From Magnolia sinica (taxonomy: Eukaryota > Streptophyta > Magnoliopsida > Magnoliales > Magnoliaceae), in the NCBI RefSeq assembly GCF_029962835.1, contig NC_080577.1, positions 3,658,001-3,722,000 of the forward strand: DNA of 64,000 nt, read 5' to 3'. The translations under genes were made by a program, and so were the position numbers. How positions within the stretch are numbered: position 1 is the first letter of the stretch; the number at the start of each line of letters is the position of its first letter. The notes beneath the pieces were generated by a model, which worked only from the letters and a program-made list of their open reading frames with translations, was not told the origin of the DNA and ran no database searches. Positions 22,684-49,165 of this stretch are shown here, one piece after another.

Positions 22684-23451
22684 AGGCAATTTGAAGATTG
22701 CAAATAATTTTTCATCAGGGAGAGTGTCCTGGATATGTATCTCTTCAATGGAATCATCTAATACCAATCTAGAAAGGTGATCGGCCACAACGTTTTCTAC
22801 TCTTTTCTTATCTTTTATCTCTAAGTCAAATTCTTGGAGTAGGAGGATCCATCTCAAAAGTCTCGGCTTTGCATCCTTCTTAGATTACAAATATTTCAAA
22901 GTCGAGTGATCTGTGAAAATGACCACTTTGGATCCCAGCAAGTAGGACCTAAACTTATCCAAAGCAAAAACTACTGTAAGTAACTCTTTTTCAGTTGTTG
23001 AGTAGTTCACTTGGGCCGAGTTTAGAGTTCTACTCGCATAGTGAATAACGTAAGGCCGTTTATCTTTTCTTTGGCCCAAAACAGCCCCTATGGCATAATC
23101 ACTTGCATCACACATTAGTTCAAAAGGAAGTGTCCAATCTGGTGGACGCATGATAGGTGCAGTGGTAAGGGATGATTTAATTTTATTAAAGGCATTTGCA
23201 CACTCATCTGTCCACTTAAATGGAACATCCTTTTGAAGAAGATTAGTCAAGGGTATAGTAATGACACTAAAGTCCTTGATGAATCTTCTATAAAAACCAG
23301 CATGCCCTATAAGTGATCTAATATCTCTAACAGTTCGGGGGACAAGTAGATTAGTTATAATGTCGAGTTTTAAGCGATCTACCTCTATTCCATTTTTGGA
23401 GATAACATGGCCCAAAACAATTCCCTTTTGAACCATGAAATGACATTTCTC
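22684..23451 (-). pseudogene. Retrotransposon RNase H region with internal stop
   Basis: This segment follows the stop at 23452-23454. It has the connection domain (GHAGFYRRFIKDFS), then the RNase H domain with CDASDYAIGAVLGQ, the acidic ELLTVVFALDKFR and FTDHSTLKYL. A TAA at 22885-22887 interrupts it. The remainder leads to a DHLSRL block before the integrase. Confidence 0.88.
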
Positions 23452-25446
23452 TCAATTTAAGACAAGGTGTTTCTCTTCACACTTAGACAAGACAAAAGAT
23501 AAATTGTTGAGGCATTCCTCAAAACTACTCCCAAATACAGAGAAGTCGTCCATGAAAACCTCAAGAAACTTTCCAACCATATTTGAAAAAATGCTTAACA
23601 TACACCGTTGGAAAGTTGCTGGGGCGTTACACAATCCAACTGGCATCCGTTTGAAAGCAAACGTGCCAAATGGACAAGTGAACGTGGTTTTCTCTTGGTC
23701 TTCAAGGGCTATCTCTATTTGGTTATATCCAGAATATCCATCAAGAAAACTATAAAAGGAGTGACCTGCTACCCTCTCTAAAACTTGATCAATGAATGGT
23801 AGAGGGAAATGGTCCTTCTTTGTGACCTGATTCAATTTTCTATAGTCAATGCAAACACGCAAACCAGTAGTGACATGTGTTGGTATGAGTTCATTATTAG
23901 AATTCTGCACAATAGTTATTCCAGATTTCTTTGGGACTACTTGAGTTGGACTCATCCAAACACTATCGGATATTGGGTAGATGATTCCCACATCCAATAA
24001 TTTGATCACCTCATTTTTTACAACTTCCATCATGTTTGGATTGAGACGCCTTTGAAGTTGTCTAATTGGTTTGGTGTCATCATCGAGGTGGATCCGATGG
24101 GTGCATATGGAAGGGCTTATACCCTTGATGTCAGAAATGGTCCAGCCCAAGGCTCCTTTGTGGTCCCTTAGAACTTTCAACAATTTAATCTCTTGATCCT
24201 TCTCTAAAAATGAAGAGATCACCACAGGATAAGTTTTATTTTCACCTAAGTATACATACTTAAGCTCATTTGGCAGTGGTTTTAAATCAAGCTTTGGAAC
24301 ATTGGTTGGTGATGGTAGAGGTCGCAAGTCCTCGATAGATAGGATTTGAGTGCGCAATCTCCATTGGCACATACCAATGTCCTGGGTGGTAATGCTCTCA
24401 TTATCATCAGAAATTTCAGCAAGCACTTTTTCTAAATCAGAATTTTTCAAGTCTCTAATGACTTGAATCAATTCATCAGTCAGACTAGGTTCTAATTCCT
24501 CTTCTTCTATCAAGCAGTCCATGAAATTCAACTTATGGATCTCATTATTATCAATGGGCTGCTTACATAGATTGAAAATATTTAGCTCTAGAGTCATGTT
24601 ACCAAAAGACAAGTTCATCATTTCATTCCTGCAATTTATGATTGCATTTGAAGTTGCTAGGAATGGGCGGCCTAAAATGATGGGAACTTGAGCGCTAGCA
24701 TTTACACATGGTTCAGTGTCTAGTACAATAAAATCTATGGGGAAGTAGAATTTCTCCACTTGGACTAGCACGTCCTCTAAAATTCCCTTTGGTACCTTAA
24801 TAGAGCGGTCAGCGAGTTGAAGTGTAATCGTGGTTGGTTTAAGCTCGCCTAACCCCATTTGTTTGTAAACCGAATAAGGTACTAAGTTGACACTTGCACC
24901 CAAATCTAACAAAGCATGTTCAATTTGAAAATTCCCAATAATACAAGGAATAGTGGGACTTCCCGGGTCTTTGTATTTGGGTACAACCCTTTGTTGAATG
25001 ATAGCGCTCACTTTCTCAGTAAGGAAGGCTTTTTTGTGCACATTTAATTTTCTCTTTACAGTGCACAAGTCCTTGAGATATTTAGCATATGATGGAATTT
25101 GTCTAATGGCATCAAGCAGAGGAATATTGACAGTAACTTTTTGGAGCACATACAACACCTCTTGATATTTCATGGGGACAGTTGGATTCCGAAGTCTAGA
25201 TGGGAACGAAACTGGAGGCTCATGTGACTTAGTCTCTTTATCCTTTTGCTGTTGCGGCTCTTGAACCATAGCCGGTTCATCATTTTCTTGAGACAGTGGC
25301 TCATCCTCCGGTATTTCTACCGGTTGCATTATCTTGTTATCGACCTTTTTTCCACTTCTCAAGGTAATGATGGCCTTAGCTTGTTCATGATGAAGCTCAC
25401 TTGAATTTGAGTCTCCAATGAAATGTATGTTTCTAGGGTTTGGCAC
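23452..25446 (-). pseudogene. Retrotransposon protease and reverse transcriptase
   Basis: An open stretch of 664 codons from Met at 25446. The aspartic protease motif DLGAS is at residues of about 181-185. The reverse transcriptase has LRVCIDYRKLN, FLDGYSGYNQI and the catalytic FMDD at about 631-634. It ends in a TGA at 23454-23452, where family members usually have tryptophan. It shares its frame with gag and integrase. Confidence 0.92.
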
Positions 25447-25599
25447 AGGTTAAGAAGGAAGGGTGCCTTTTCCCCTAACATTTAGTTGAGTCTCAATCCT
25501 AGCCACAGCTGTCTTTAATTCCTGATTTGAATGGATTAGAGACTGATTCATTTAAGCTTGAGAGTTTATGAATGTGGTCAATGCATCCTCCACAGATGA

Positions 25600-26943
25600 T
25601 CACTTTGGCGGGGGCACATATGGTGCATTGTTAGGTGCCCCAAAGAAGTTATTTTGTGGAGGTATTTGAGGTGCATTGGGCACATTAATTTGTGGTCCAT
25701 TCCTCCAACTAAGATTAGGATGGTTATGCCAATTTGGATTGTACGTGTTTCCCAATGGTTGCATAACTGACCTTTGGTAATTATTTATAGCATTTGCTTG
25801 ATCATGCTCATGCGTGATATTTTGTACAACTGATATTATTAGACAATCCTTTGTGTCATGATCTGTACCACCACAAATGCTACAAAAATTACATAAGTAA
25901 GTGTTTGCTTTAACCATATCAACCTTCTTAATTTCCAAGGCTTCGACCTTTCTAGCTAATGCAGCGAATTTTGCATTAAGGTCATCTTCCTCTCTTAGGA
26001 CATACATTCCCGCTTTTTCTTTAGGAATGGGTCTAGTTTGGTCTGATTTAGCAGAGACATCCCATGTCTGAGTATTCTCTGCTAACATATCTAGAAAATC
26101 CCAAGCCTCATTATGATCTTTGTCAAGAAAGGTTCCACCACACATCATCTCTATGAACTGACGGGTATCCATGGTGAGCCCCTTTCGGAAAGCATCAATC
26201 ACGTGCCATGGTTCATAACCATGATGTGGACAAGTAATTAGAATGTCTTTGAAGCGCTCCCAAGCTTGAAAAAATAGTTCATTCCCCTTTTGGGAGAATG
26301 ACATGATTTCTTGTTTTAGTGCATTTGTTTTGTGCTCGGGAAAGAACTTTTTCAAAAACTCTCTACTTAAGGCTTGCCATGAAGTGATGGTATTAGGTCT
26401 TAGAGAATTGAGCCATACTTTGGCCCGATCCTTTAGAGAAAATGAGAATAACTTAAGCTTAAGTACATCCCTATTGCCATTGTTTACTTGTAACGTCGCA
26501 ATTACTTCCTCAAAGTCCTTGAGGTGCAAGTAGGGGCTTTCAGAATCTAAGCCATGAAATTTAGGAATTAATTGAATCACACCTGGTTTAAAATCAATGT
26601 TCCCTGTGTGAGCAGGGAACACTATGCAAGATGGTAAAGTTGATCTCTCAGGGTGTAAATGTTCACGTAAAGTTCGTGGTTGGTTTAACACATTCCTATG
26701 AACTTCATTTTCATCCTCAAGAGGAGGATTATTTTGATTTATAGTTGGATCTGGCATATTTGGATTTGGATTATCAACTGGGTCTGCCATGGAATCCAAG
26801 TGATGTTCAGTGCCTCTTCTAAGTGAATGATCAAGGCCTGGAACTAGTCCCCCTTCAGAAGAGAGTCGACTGTTTTGATCCCTACTCCAACGGGACATAA
26901 ACCATCCACACCACACAACAAATACCACTAATTCAAATAGCAA
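25600..26943 (-). pseudogene. Retrotransposon gag
   Basis: 447 codons from Met at 26943, though MADPVDNPNP about 52 residues in is a plausible true start. The retrotransposon gag domain has FHGLDSESPYLHLKDFEEV and WQALSREFLKKFFP. A CX2CX4HX4C zinc knuckle (CSICGGTDHDTKDC) lies near residue 350. It stops at 25602-25600. Two more in-frame TAA codons (25552-25554 and 25450-25452) separate it from the protease block. Confidence 0.9.
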
Positions 26944-26973
26944 GTATGATACTTAAAATAAAAATAAAAACTT

Positions 26974-27137
26974 AAATCAACAACCCAGGTGGCAGAGCCG
27001 ACCATGAGAGTTCAGTCCACAAAGCAAAATAAATCAACAACCCAGGTGGCAGAGCCGACCATGAGGGTTCAGTCCACAAAGCAAAATAAATCAATAACCC
27101 AGGTGGCAGGGCCAACCATGAGGGTTCAGTCCACAAA
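26974..27137 (-). repeat. 57-bp tandem repeat, about 2.9 copies, in the element's leader
   Basis: Units begin at 26974, 27031 and 27088 and each contains CCCAGGTGGCAGAGCCGACC (the third with small changes). It lies between the primer site and gag. Confidence 0.9.
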
Positions 27138-27467
27138 AAATTAAAAATAAATAAATAAATAAAAGTAAAACTAATGGAGAAATTAAACTATGCTAATCTG
27201 GAAAATAGATTCAGCGGATGATCTTTGTGATCAAACAGCAACTATAGGACAACCATAACACTTGGGTGATAAAATCCCAAGCAGGGCAACCTTATGTCAT
27301 AGTTAGTGCTTGAAAGACTCAACTGAATTTATTTTCAAAGAAAAAGAAAAGAAGAAAGAAAAATAAAAATAAAATAATAAAATAAAAAAAAATCTACAGA
27401 AAATCTGGAGGGTTTAGAAGAAAACTTACCTTAGCTATCTTGTACAGATCTGGTCTATCTCAGTCTC

Positions 27468-27485
27468 TCCCCGGCAACGGCGCCA
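27468..27485 (-). other. Primer-binding site
   Basis: TGGCGCCGTTGCCGGGGA on the minus strand, 6 bp inside the 5' LTR. This is the tRNA-Asp-type primer site common in Tat/Athila elements. Confidence 0.85.
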
Positions 27486-27491
27486 AAAACT

Positions 27492-28776
27492 TGATTGCTT
27501 GCCTCCAAGTGCAGAGGTTCATAAGTAATATCCTATGAATACAGGGTCGATCCCACAGGGAGATGAATTGCGAGAAAGAAAAAATCAAATGTAAAACAAA
27601 CTAACTAATAAAAACTAAACTGATGATTTGATTTTGGAATTTTTGAATGGATGTAATTCAACTGAATAAAATAACACCCAAGCTTCAAAGTTCCACACAT
27701 AGGTTAATGTTCTAAAATCATGATGACTTGGATAACACAACTAAGATCTGAGCACTATGGTCAGCCTAATCGGAAAATAAAACAGTTTAAATATTTAATA
27801 AATGAAATAAAAGATTAGAAAATAATGGATCTACACCATTGACATATATTCCCAAGCGCTAGTGATTTTAAGTATTCAATATCTATAGGATAATGAATAT
27901 CAAAGAAATATAAGAGGTTGAGAACATCTCCTATCTAGAAAATCTGATTAATCTAGGGTAAGCCTATCCATCAATGTGAATCTCATATGATGGAAACATA
28001 TGGATCTCACAAGAGGATAAAAAAACAAAACCTAAATAATAGATAATATGCATACATCATTCTTCTCATCATTAAAACTTAAAAAAATAATAAACCCATG
28101 TGCTTCCCTTCTAGCTTGGGCTAGAGGGAACTTAGAAAAACATAATTAAATTGCAGAAATAAAAAACAACAAGAAAGAAAGAAGAAAAAAATACAAATAA
28201 AAAAGATCTAAAATAAAAAAACAACTTATAAAGCTTTAAAAAACTAAAAACTCTTTAAAAATCCTAAATATTGCTCTTGAATGCTTCTAATGATGTTTAA
28301 GAATGCCCTACGAGGCCCTATTTATAAGTAGTAAACTCCAATTTTCGTACAAAGTTGAAAACCCTAGAAAACGCCTCAAATATACGTATTTTTCAAAAAT
28401 AGACTTCTCGTTGCATAGTTCGTTTAAAACAGACTTCCTACTGTGCAGTTTTTCAAAATAAACTTCACAGCTTCATAATATACTTTTTCAGGACGATTTC
28501 AGGATTTTTCACTTCAAATCTTCGATTCTCTTCATTCCTCACTTAGTTTTCTTGGATCTTTGGTATGTGAATTCTTCAATCTTGATCTCCTAAGATCCAT
28601 CCCTTGCCTTGGTGATTTTTGAGCATCAAATTCTTACTTTGTAACACTCTTTTTCAATCCAAGCTCTTAAATTCACCTTGCAACACATATATGAGTAAAA
28701 TAGAATATTAAGATGATTTATGTTCATAAAACTAAGATATAAATGGAGAAAATTATGCAATATTTGAGTCTCAACA
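27492..28776 (-). repeat. 5' LTR
   Basis: 1,285 bp, TG...CA ends intact (TGATTGCTT to CTCAACA), with TSD CTCTA immediately outside at 28777-28781. Confidence 0.92.
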
Positions 28777-28781
28777 CTCTA

Positions 28782-29105
28782 CAGTTTAAATTCTTCAGTT
28801 AGCTTTCCATAGCTAGCTTCATATCAACATCCGAAAATCAACAGTTCTTTTACCAAATGAATTTGCAGTGTGTGTTAGGTATTGCTACTGTCCCCACTAC
28901 AAGGGGATGTTAGCAATGTCCCCGAGGCTTTTAAATGGCATATGAGGTGACCTATCAACTATCATTGGTCTGAACTGTTCATTCATACAACCAGGAGCAA
29001 AACATGGCATAAAAATCATGCCAATCAGCCCGATCAGCTAAGATTGAGCATTGCTTATGATTCCAAAGTAGCACTTTGGTTTGGTGATTCTAACCATGTG
29101 ATTTA
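28782..29105 (-). pseudogene. Inverted copy of the last LACS intron (right part)
   Basis: Reverse complement of 6400-6785: GCTAACTGAAGAATTTAAA, CAACAGTTCTTTTACC and ATGATTCCAAAGTAGCAC are all shared. A segment of about 70 bp of the original (around 6455-6525) is missing. The copy lacks the LINE block that lies at 5008-6375 in the live gene; past CCATGTGAT the sequences diverge. Confidence 0.85.
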
Positions 29106-31288
29106 TAGCTTGGGGAAAGCACAAGCAATTTATTTTCAGAGGAAGAACTCCACCTTGGTATTTCTTAATTATTATAAAATTTTGCAAGTGGTTGAGTAAG
29201 CAACATATACATTCATAGGCATCGAGCCATTATGTCAATTCTGATGATCCCTGCGTCATCAAGGGTTTTGAATCTGCCTCATTATCGAACACGCGGTCCT
29301 ACATGAGCCGGCGAAATTGATGGATGGAGTGGATGTCACACGGGCATAGCAGTGGGCTCCACGTAGCTTCCGCCTACACAAACTTCGTGCAGGGGAGCAT
29401 ATGGCCCGTACGCCAGCCGGAGTGGAGCGATATGGGTTCACCGTGATTTAGCGTGTAACATCCTCTCCGTACATCAGTTTAGCCAGCTCATGTTAGGAAA
29501 TAACTCCAAAAACAGAGGAGATCAAAAGAACGAGTAGACTACTACATCACAGGAAACAGTGGAGATTGAAAGCCGGCCATTCATGGCGTTCAACTAGAAC
29601 TGTTGTCCTTGAATCATGTATGTTTTCTCTATTTGCACTGTATTCCTTTAGCTGTCCGTGATTATGCTTCGCCCCTTGCAGTTCAACCCCCATGGGAGGC
29701 CAAGATTTTTGTAAATGTTCATGTTCGGGTCAGCCTTGTGATATCTAGGAGAGCTCCTAGTTTACCGGCTGACTGATGAGAAGGTGGTGCCAAGCCGACT
29801 ATACGACAGGAAGCTGGTGGCCCCGACTACACGACTGGTTTCTTTACTATTCAAGGAATGTAGATGAAAAAATCGAGTTGAAGGTGGCGAAGAGAAAGCT
29901 GAAGAGGACAGTAATGAGAAGATAGCTGAGAATGAAGATGATGGAGTGACATCCTCTCTATGCCATTATTTGTTTCATCTGAACCTTTGCAGGTTGACCA
30001 ATGGGATGTAATGTTGAATTTCTATGATACATGTATGTTTTCTCTGTCCTAACCATTCATCATTGCAAAAAGGTTGGATCATCACACATCAAGCTGCATC
30101 TTCCTCATTTATAGTCACAACACTGTCACGCTTCTGTCACCTGCAGGTGCAGGCGGATCTTTGTAAAAATCTCAGATAGTCTCGATTGGCATTTTGAGAG
30201 GCAAAGGTACGGAGAGGCTATGGAGAGGATTATAATATTTTTGACGGTTTCAAACCATGGGGCATCCAGTGTAGGGTCCACAATCATACATACTCCTGCC
30301 ATGCCCACGGTTACAACGCATCATTTGCCTTCACCCCGACTGACCAAAGGCCAAGATCATAAGCAGCGTGTACCGGACTGCGAGTTTTAGCAGCTCCCAA
30401 AATACCAATTTTCAGCCCAGATCTTCGTCGTCCAGATGCACCCAAACATAAAGCATTATCTTGTCAATTGAATTTAGGTTCCTGTAATGAAGATGGCACG
30501 GTAGCTGTCAATACTGGGTGGCATGATGGGGTTGAACCCATAGTTCAATGGATTTGGAAGGCGTTCTTTGCTTGCAGCCCATTTAGAAACTGAGAACAAC
30601 AAAAATGTTATGGACAACTAACCAATCCTTAGAACAACAATCATTTCGTACAAGAGTGGCCCAACACACAACCAACCAGAACATCCACTGGTGTGATCCA
30701 ACCCCAACAAAGTCCTGATGTATTTAATTTGATTGTCCACGTTCCCTAATGGCCCGTTGACTCCCCTATCAAATGAACAATTTCATTCTAGTGAGGAACC
30801 AATCGAGTCCTTGAATTGCTAAGAAATAAGGATTAGTATATAAGATGAAATGATTATCTATGTATATCTATCACCATCCAACACAAACTGCTCGTATTAA
30901 TTCAAAGCAAATGGACCTGTACATTCATTCCTCAATCCAAACCATCTTTTCTACAAAAAAAGGGTAGAAAATAAATAGAAAAAAGAAAAAAGAAAAACAA
31001 ATGACCAGATACCATTAAAACCTTGTCAGAAAAGCCACCGCCCTTCTGGAAACAATACATATAAGACACTGGCCCACAACTCAGCTACAATCCACCATTA
31101 AACCCACTGTCAGCTCATTGGCCATCACACTGTAATCAACAAATTGCACAATGCCTCCAATTGTCTCACCTAGCACCAGTTGTCTGGTGAGGATAAGATG
31201 ATCTGCAGCCAGTCCCTTTCTATAAATCAGCATTTCCATCTTTCTATCCATGTGCACCCACCAAATAATCATGTTTTCCTTTTCCTAG
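29106..31288. other. Intergenic; core-family MITE relics and unrecognised sequence
   Basis: From 29290 to 29580 there are core-family pieces (GATGGATGGAGTGGATGTC, CATCACAGGAAACAGTGG). From about 29640 to 30000 the sequence is less AT-rich and reads short open stretches, such as KLVAPTTRLV, without a recognisable domain. From 30000 to 31288 I see no gene. The GOGAT 3' UTR must start at 31288 and run downward, but no clear poly(A) signal was chosen. Confidence 0.5.
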
Positions 31289-47026
<15,738 letters not shown>

Positions 47027-47730
47027 TACCGGAAGAGCAGAAAAAAATTGAGATCTTATAAAGGACTATAAGCCTGATTTAGTCAATTTTTACAAAAAGA
47101 AGGCTCTGTGCTACTACTTCAAGAAACCTTCGATGAAAGAACCCTTTAAACTCGACCTTTACAGCCGACACCACTCAGATAGCTCCAACAGACGAAGTTC
47201 CTCTCCCTAATATCAACCAATTTTGCAGGATTTTGTTTCAAAATGATCGTTTTGACAGCGAAAAAAGCTTCTTCCTGCCGCTAAACATAGACCAACCGAA
47301 TCAGAAAATACAGAGACAGATCTCTAAGAATATCAGAAAACGAGAGCTTTTCCCACCGACAGACTGAAAAACAACCCCAAATCAATGATCGATCGCAAAG
47401 GAGGCTTTCTTCAGGATTAGAAATGCAGAAACAGGACAAAAAAGACAGATCTCAAACCGATCTCGAAAGCAGATGGTGCTTTCTACACCGATATTCACCG
47501 TTGCTTCGATTTTTCACTTCAGATCGCTACTTTAAGCCCTCTAAGAGCAAAAAGAAGCTAAAAAAAAGGAGCTCTTGACCGATTAGGAAAGCGGAAAAGC
47601 GGTTTCTATAACGATTCTTGGATTTTTATCGTCGCGAATCGCTCCTCATTTACCTCTCGGAGATCCGTCGATATGAAATTGCAGATCGGACGAAAAAACC
47701 AAGAAGAGCCTCCCCTTCTCTCTCTATCTC
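47027..47730 (-). promoter_or_regulatory. GOGAT 5' UTR, possibly with an intron
   Basis: About 700 bp between the ATG and the expected start site below the TATA box, with a CT-rich leader at 47710-47735 on the transcribed strand. A donor-like GAGAG|GTAAATG lies near 47650 and AG acceptors occur near 47060-47085. A leader intron is therefore possible but not shown. Confidence 0.5.
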
Positions 47731-47752
47731 TCTGAGAACGGGGTTGCGCGCC

Positions 47753-47761
47753 ATTTATATA
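47753..47761 (-). promoter_or_regulatory. TATA box of the GOGAT gene
   Basis: TATATAAAT on the minus strand, about 730 bp upstream of the ATG and followed by a pyrimidine-rich leader. Confidence 0.6.
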
Positions 47762-47896
47762 GGCGTTTCAAACGATGTGGGGACCACTCCATCTACCCTC
47801 GACCCTAGAGGAGCTCCTCTTCACTTAGGGCGAACGCAAGCGGGACCCACATTTCTCTTTCGAATGATTTGACAGCTCGGATTTTACTGTCGATGA

Positions 47897-47902
47897 CACG
47901 TG
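47897..47902. promoter_or_regulatory. G-box CACGTG upstream of GOGAT
   Basis: Palindromic CACGTG in a GACACGTGTA context, about 140 bp upstream of the TATA box, inside a GC-rich stretch (47890-48020). It is a typical bZIP/bHLH site; its use here is inferred. Confidence 0.45.
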
Positions 47903-48129
47903 TATTTCGCCTGATGCGGCACGCGACAGCCGCTCGTGGTGGACCCCGCTCGTCTGAAGACGCCCTTGACCGGACCTGCAGCCGCCTGCAGGCTCGGTTC
48001 CGAGCCTCCGCGGGTGAAATCATAAATTTCAGATCTAGATCCAATTACCAGTTTGCCCTTTGCTTTTCTTAGCCAGCGGTCCAACAGTACGGCGCGCTTG
48101 TTGCGCTTTATCAGATTTTCATTTCCACG

Positions 48130-48647
48130 GACGCGGATTTCGTGAGAAAGCCTTTACGAGGAAGTTCCTGCCTAATGACGCTGGTAGGGGCCCACGGAGA
48201 TGTTTGTAAGAAATCCACCCCGTGCATCTTCTTTGAGAGCTTATTTTAGGACCTTCAATTAAAAATTATATGTATCCAAAACTTAAGTGGATCACACGAG
48301 AGGAAACAGTGGGGATTCAGCTTCAATCGTTGAAATATTCTTTGGGCCAAAAAATTTCTGTGTCAGGTAACTTTTTTTTGGTATTTTCACTTCATCCGAA
48401 TGGTAGTGACCTTATAAACGGTTTGGATGGCATATAAACAACAAGGTGGAGCACATAAAGGTTTCAACTGTAGAAATTTCGTTCCCCAATTTTCCGTATT
48501 GTGTGACCAACTTTAGTTTTGATTCTACCTAGTTTTCTGTTGCAGGTCCTGAAATTAGCTTTTAAAACGGATGATATCTTTGTGAGCCCTACCCAGCATC
48601 CTTGTGCAATAATTTCCCAGCAAAGGCTATGGCAGGAAATCCGCGTC
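48130..48647. mobile_element. Core-family MITE, end type 5, complete
   Basis: 518 bp. The left end GACGCGGATTTCGTGAGAAA and right end GGCAGGAAATCCGCGTC are inverted, with AAGCCTTT and GTTCCTGC subterminal blocks. It has the standard core (GTGGATCACACGAGAGGAAA, TTGGATGGC, TTTCAACTGTAG). Confidence 0.75.
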
Positions 48648-48884
48648 TCATTTCCACCTTTGCCCTTCATCCATGATCCAACACCTTTGCCCTCTAAGGC
48701 GCTCTGACCACCTGTATTAAATGCATGTGTAAGATATTGTCTCTGGATTGGATATATCTCATACTTTTTAATAGCATGTTGAGAAGACATGGGAGTAACT
48801 TCTATCCAACAGGATTTGAGCCAAAACCTGTTTGGGAAAGATAAATCATGGGATTGCAAATGTAGAAATCATTTTTATATTTTA

Positions 48885-49165
48885 TTTTGTCACCATCGAG
48901 GTGGGCTCCATTTGGACAATCCGACCCATTCACCAAGTAGGTTAGCTCGAGCGGGTCTTATGGATCCTAACTTTGACTGGTTTGGATGATCAGGGACCCC
49001 ACAGAGAGCCTTGAAAGGTTTCAACAGCAGGAGTTCATTTCCCTCTGTGTGGCCACTTGAAACTCGAATCTGCCTCATTTTTTGGCCCATGGCCTAAAAT
49101 GATATAGAGAAACCGGTGTACAGTGTGGATATATCATATACATCATGGCGGGGTCACGAGTGGGA
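48885..49165. mobile_element. Core-family MITE, diverged
   Basis: Holds CACCATCGAGGTGGGCTCC, CCACAGAGAGCCTTGAAAGG, TTTCAACAGCAG, GTGTGGCCACTTGAAAC and ACATCATGGCGGGGTC in core order. The left half is reduced. Confidence 0.55.

Larger units (their letters stand above)
18720..28776 (-). mobile_element. Ty3/gypsy LTR retrotransposon, OTA (Tat/Athila) group, degenerate
   Basis: A full-length 10,057-bp element on the minus strand. Its 1.3 kb LTRs (18720-20021 and 27492-28776) are flanked by a perfect 5-bp duplication. It has a tRNA-Asp-type primer site and a polypurine tract. Gag, protease, reverse transcriptase, RNase H and integrase run in a single frame interrupted by six stop codons. The domain order with integrase after RNase H gives Ty3/gypsy. 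Lack of a chromodomain, the primer-site type and the DLGAS protease point to the OTA group. Athila versus Tat was not resolved. About 11 differences in the first 285 LTR bases imply an insertion that is not recent. Confidence 0.93.
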
